A DNA stretch of 28,219 nucleotides. It comes from Chara braunii. Its lineage: Eukaryota > Streptophyta > Charophyceae > Charales > Characeae. The notes under the pieces were generated by a model that did not search any database, was not told where the DNA came from, and saw only the letters and a program-made list of their open reading frames with translations. The stretch lies in the NCBI GenBank assembly GCA_003427395.1, contig BFEA01000021.1, positions 268,151 through 296,369 on the forward strand, given 5' to 3'. Shown piece by piece: positions 26,852 through 28,219 of this stretch. The position numbers and the translations under genes are program-made. Every line of letters begins with the position of its first letter. Position 1 is the first letter of the stretch.

Positions 26852-27056
26852 AACCATAACAGTCAGAGTATCAAACAGAAAACCCCAAGAAGCATCAAAC
26901 ATTTCTGACAAAATCCATGGTGTGAATTTGATATAACAAACACTGGCTCCCAGTGCAACCTTATAAAAAGCTATGAAACATAGACCTGAAGAAATTGAAA
27001 CACAAGCGGTTGTTACCAAGGCAGCCCCTCGTGAACCAAGAAAGCGAACCCAAGTC
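26852..27056 (-). pseudogene. nad5: Mitochondrial nad5 N-terminal fragment (NUMT)
   Basis: Encodes [20 protein letters not shown], then [20 protein letters not shown] and [20 protein letters not shown], matching roughly residues 21-84 of plant mitochondrial NADH dehydrogenase subunit 5. Homology stops at both sides: the true N-terminus is replaced by unrelated codons, and the sequence after TVMV does not continue the protein. Confidence 0.9.
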
Positions 27057-27155
27057 GCACTTTGTTTTGTTATGTTTCTTCTGATTTCTCTATTCATAGC
27101 TTTTTATAAATTCAAATAATCAATTACCATTGTTTTATAAAGTTTCTGAAACTTA

Positions 27156-27272
27156 GTGAATCATAAAGGTAGTCTCTTATTATGGTGTTGGATCCTGAGT
27201 CTTTATGGTTTTGTCTTTTGTTTTCGAACTCGCAACGAGGTTGCCTTGACCGGTGCCCCTCTTATGATTCAC
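27156..27272. repeat. Inverted repeat within the NUMT
   Basis: GTGAATCATAA (27156-27166) and TTATGATTCAC (27262-27272) are perfect 11-bp complements around 95 bp. The loop includes CGAACTCGCAACGAGGTTGCC. It may be a mitochondrial intergenic hairpin carried into the nucleus; I could not assign it to a gene. Confidence 0.5.
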
Positions 27273-27380
27273 AAATGGATTGCTTTATTTTTCTCTGTTT
27301 TTTTATGTTTAACCTCCAATCCTTTTCTTTGAATTTCCTTTTTAAGCACTGATTGTACTACAAAAACCCGTATTGGCTAT

Positions 27381-27420
27381 AGTCTTGCCATAGAAGGTGA
27401 TAGCCCTGTATATTTTGTCC
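27381..27420 (+). pseudogene. rrnL: Probable mitochondrial LSU rRNA fragment (NUMT)
   Basis: GTCTTGCCATAGAAGGTGAT followed by AGCCCTGTA resembles the 5' domain of LSU rRNA, where E. coli has GTCTGGAAAG ... ACAGGGTGACAGCCCCGTA (about position 260-310). The match is short and the boundaries unclear. Confidence 0.5.
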
Positions 27421-27423
27421 AAT

Positions 27424-27498
27424 GGTTTTCATAGTGGATTCGAACCACTAACACCAGGATTTTCAGTCCTTTGCTCTAACCAACTGAGCTACCTAAAC
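27424..27498 (-). tRNA. trnF: Mitochondrial tRNA-Phe (GAA), probably decayed NUMT copy
   Basis: Minus strand: GTTTAGG start, D arm GCTCAGTTGGTTAGAGC, anticodon arm AAGGA-CTGAAAA-TCCTG with anticodon GAA, and T arm AGTGG-TTCGAAT-CCACT. It closely resembles plant mitochondrial trnF. The first pair of the anticodon stem is A-G, and the 3' acceptor strand (about ATGAAAAC) pairs poorly with GTTTAGG, so this copy is probably not functional. CCA is not encoded, as usual. Confidence 0.85.
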
Positions 27499-27785
27499 AA
27501 AAACAAAATCAAACTATGTTCAATTCAGAAAAGGTAACTCAAAGATTACCAAGTACAAAGGCACATTTTGGTAATCGTACACCTACTTCCCCTGGTGGGG
27601 TTTGTTTTTCAACCCTACCCCACCCAAAACAGTCACAAAGATATAGAAAAATAGTGAATTAACCCGAGTGAGTTGCTAAGACACTATGAGTAAATGTGTT
27701 GAAAATGCGCTGGTACATGAAAAATGTGCTTCCAATTGGTTAAAAAACCTCCAATCCATTTATGATTTACATGTGGTGGAAATTC

Positions 27786-27850
27786 CATAGGGACCCGAAA
27801 TGGAAATAGCACCTTTGTCTAAAGCTTTTAAGGAAGGTATTGCAATGAAC
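27786..27850 (-). pseudogene. nad5: Mitochondrial nad5 C-terminal fragment (NUMT)
   Basis: The minus-strand frame reads FIAIPSLKALDKGAISISGP and YGIS. The LDKGAI-x-x-x-GPYGIS core matches the C-terminal part of plant mitochondrial NADH dehydrogenase subunit 5 (usually DKGAIEILGPYGIS). It is short and changed at several positions. It lies about 730 bp from the nad5 N-terminal fragment with trnF and other pieces between, not in the normal exon context. Confidence 0.6.
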
Positions 27851-27859
27851 ATTAGTATA

Positions 27860-28170
27860 ATACTAGGAAAAATAGTCCGCTTATACGAGATGAGGCGGCT
27901 CGAAGAGCGGTCGTTTTCGGGGAAGCATACCCTGCAGCCCTTCGGCCTTGTGCACTTGGGGAAGCACGCGAATGCACGCTGGCCTTCGGCCCTCTGCCTG
28001 CTGTTGGTCAAAACCAGCAAGGCCTTAGTCGGAGTGGTGGCACAACTTTAGGAAGTACTCGTGGTTTAAAGTAATGCACCTCGCCGCAGACGTGGCCAGG
28101 TTCTTTAAAATTTAAGGCAACACTTCAGCAGCGTGAAGGAGGAGTGAAAGGGTGAGTTAGAGAAAGTGGG
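27860..28170. other. No gene seen; GC-rich clusters then nuclear-like flank
   Basis: CTTCGGCC words and AAGCATACCCTGCAGCCCTT-like GC clusters at about 27895-28000 resemble mitochondrial intergenic sequence. From about 28070 the composition becomes nuclear-like and purine-rich. Confidence 0.4.
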
Positions 28171-28179
28171 AGTGCACGC

Positions 28180-28219
28180 ACGCAAGAGAGAGAGGGAGAG
28201 AGAGAGAGAGAGAGAGAGA
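28180..28219. repeat. (GA)n microsatellite at the window end
   Basis: GA repeat with one GGG interruption, running to the last base. Confidence 0.95.

Larger units (their letters stand above)
26041..28060. other. NUMT: mosaic nuclear insertion of mitochondrial DNA
   Basis: AT-rich block containing pieces of at least six mitochondrial genes, none complete, in both orientations and not in any single genome order: rpl2 (+), nad4 (+), SSU rRNA (-), 5' nad5 (-), probable LSU rRNA (+), trnF (-), 3' nad5 (-). Junctions are abrupt, e.g. nad4 coding sequence passes straight into SSU rRNA at about 26518. Gene content (mitochondrial rpl2, native trnF-GAA) is that of streptophyte mitochondria. Edges are set by composition and are approximate. 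Confidence 0.85.

Overview
The window looks like nuclear DNA from a large, repeat-rich genome of the streptophyte (land-plant) lineage. I lean towards a charophyte alga or an early-diverging land plant, without certainty. Three things support this: a plant-type L1 LINE whose C-terminus carries the plant zf-RVT zinc-binding region; a DIRS-type tyrosine-recombinase retrotransposon, a class absent or rare in flowering plants but known in green algae; and a block of plant-type mitochondrial gene fragments (nad4, nad5, rpl2, trnF-GAA, SSU rRNA). I see no intact host gene. Nearly everything recognisable is a mobile element, a relic of one, or simple sequence.

Layout. 1-1000: GA/purine microsatellites. 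1000-4300: small non-autonomous elements, namely a MITE with about 50-bp terminal inverted repeats (2455-2621), a tRNA-derived SINE (2654-3095), a short hairpin repeat inside an (AT)n tract, and relics sharing a CTAGTGGGACC-like motif. 4314-11640: one L1-like LINE on the minus strand (poly(A) tail at low coordinates, ORF1 intact, ORF2 broken by several nonsense and frameshift changes). 11640-14260: gene-poor DNA with more CTAGTGGGAC-family relics, a (TG)n tract, and a near-perfect 229-bp-arm inverted repeat centred at 14024. About 14980-19460: a DIRS-like element with gag and RT-RNase H on the minus strand and a tyrosine recombinase on the plus strand; the two genes converge and their stop codons overlap at 16191-16194. 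Its gag has a convincing 108-bp spliceosomal intron.

19540-24480: a small hydrophobic ORF behind a strong 3' splice-site-like sequence, then about 4.5 kb rich in poly(T) tracts and old tandem duplications. This stretch holds two hammerhead-ribozyme-like motifs (20839-20901 plus; 21716-21751 minus) and several copies of a repeat that always borders (AT)n. 24560-25727: an unrecognised minus-strand reading frame, broken once or twice. About 26040-28060: a mosaic nuclear insertion of mitochondrial DNA (NUMT) stitched from at least six non-adjacent fragments in both orientations. The window begins and ends in (GA)n, as if the contig ended at microsatellites.

How the parts relate: the LINE could supply reverse transcriptase for the poly(A)-tailed SINE. 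The DIRS element would copy itself through RT-RNase H and integrate with its recombinase. The hammerhead-like motifs next to (AT)n resemble what is known of Penelope-like elements, but no Penelope RT or GIY-YIG frame is visible. All autonomous elements here carry disabling mutations, unless the many single-base shifts are assembly errors.
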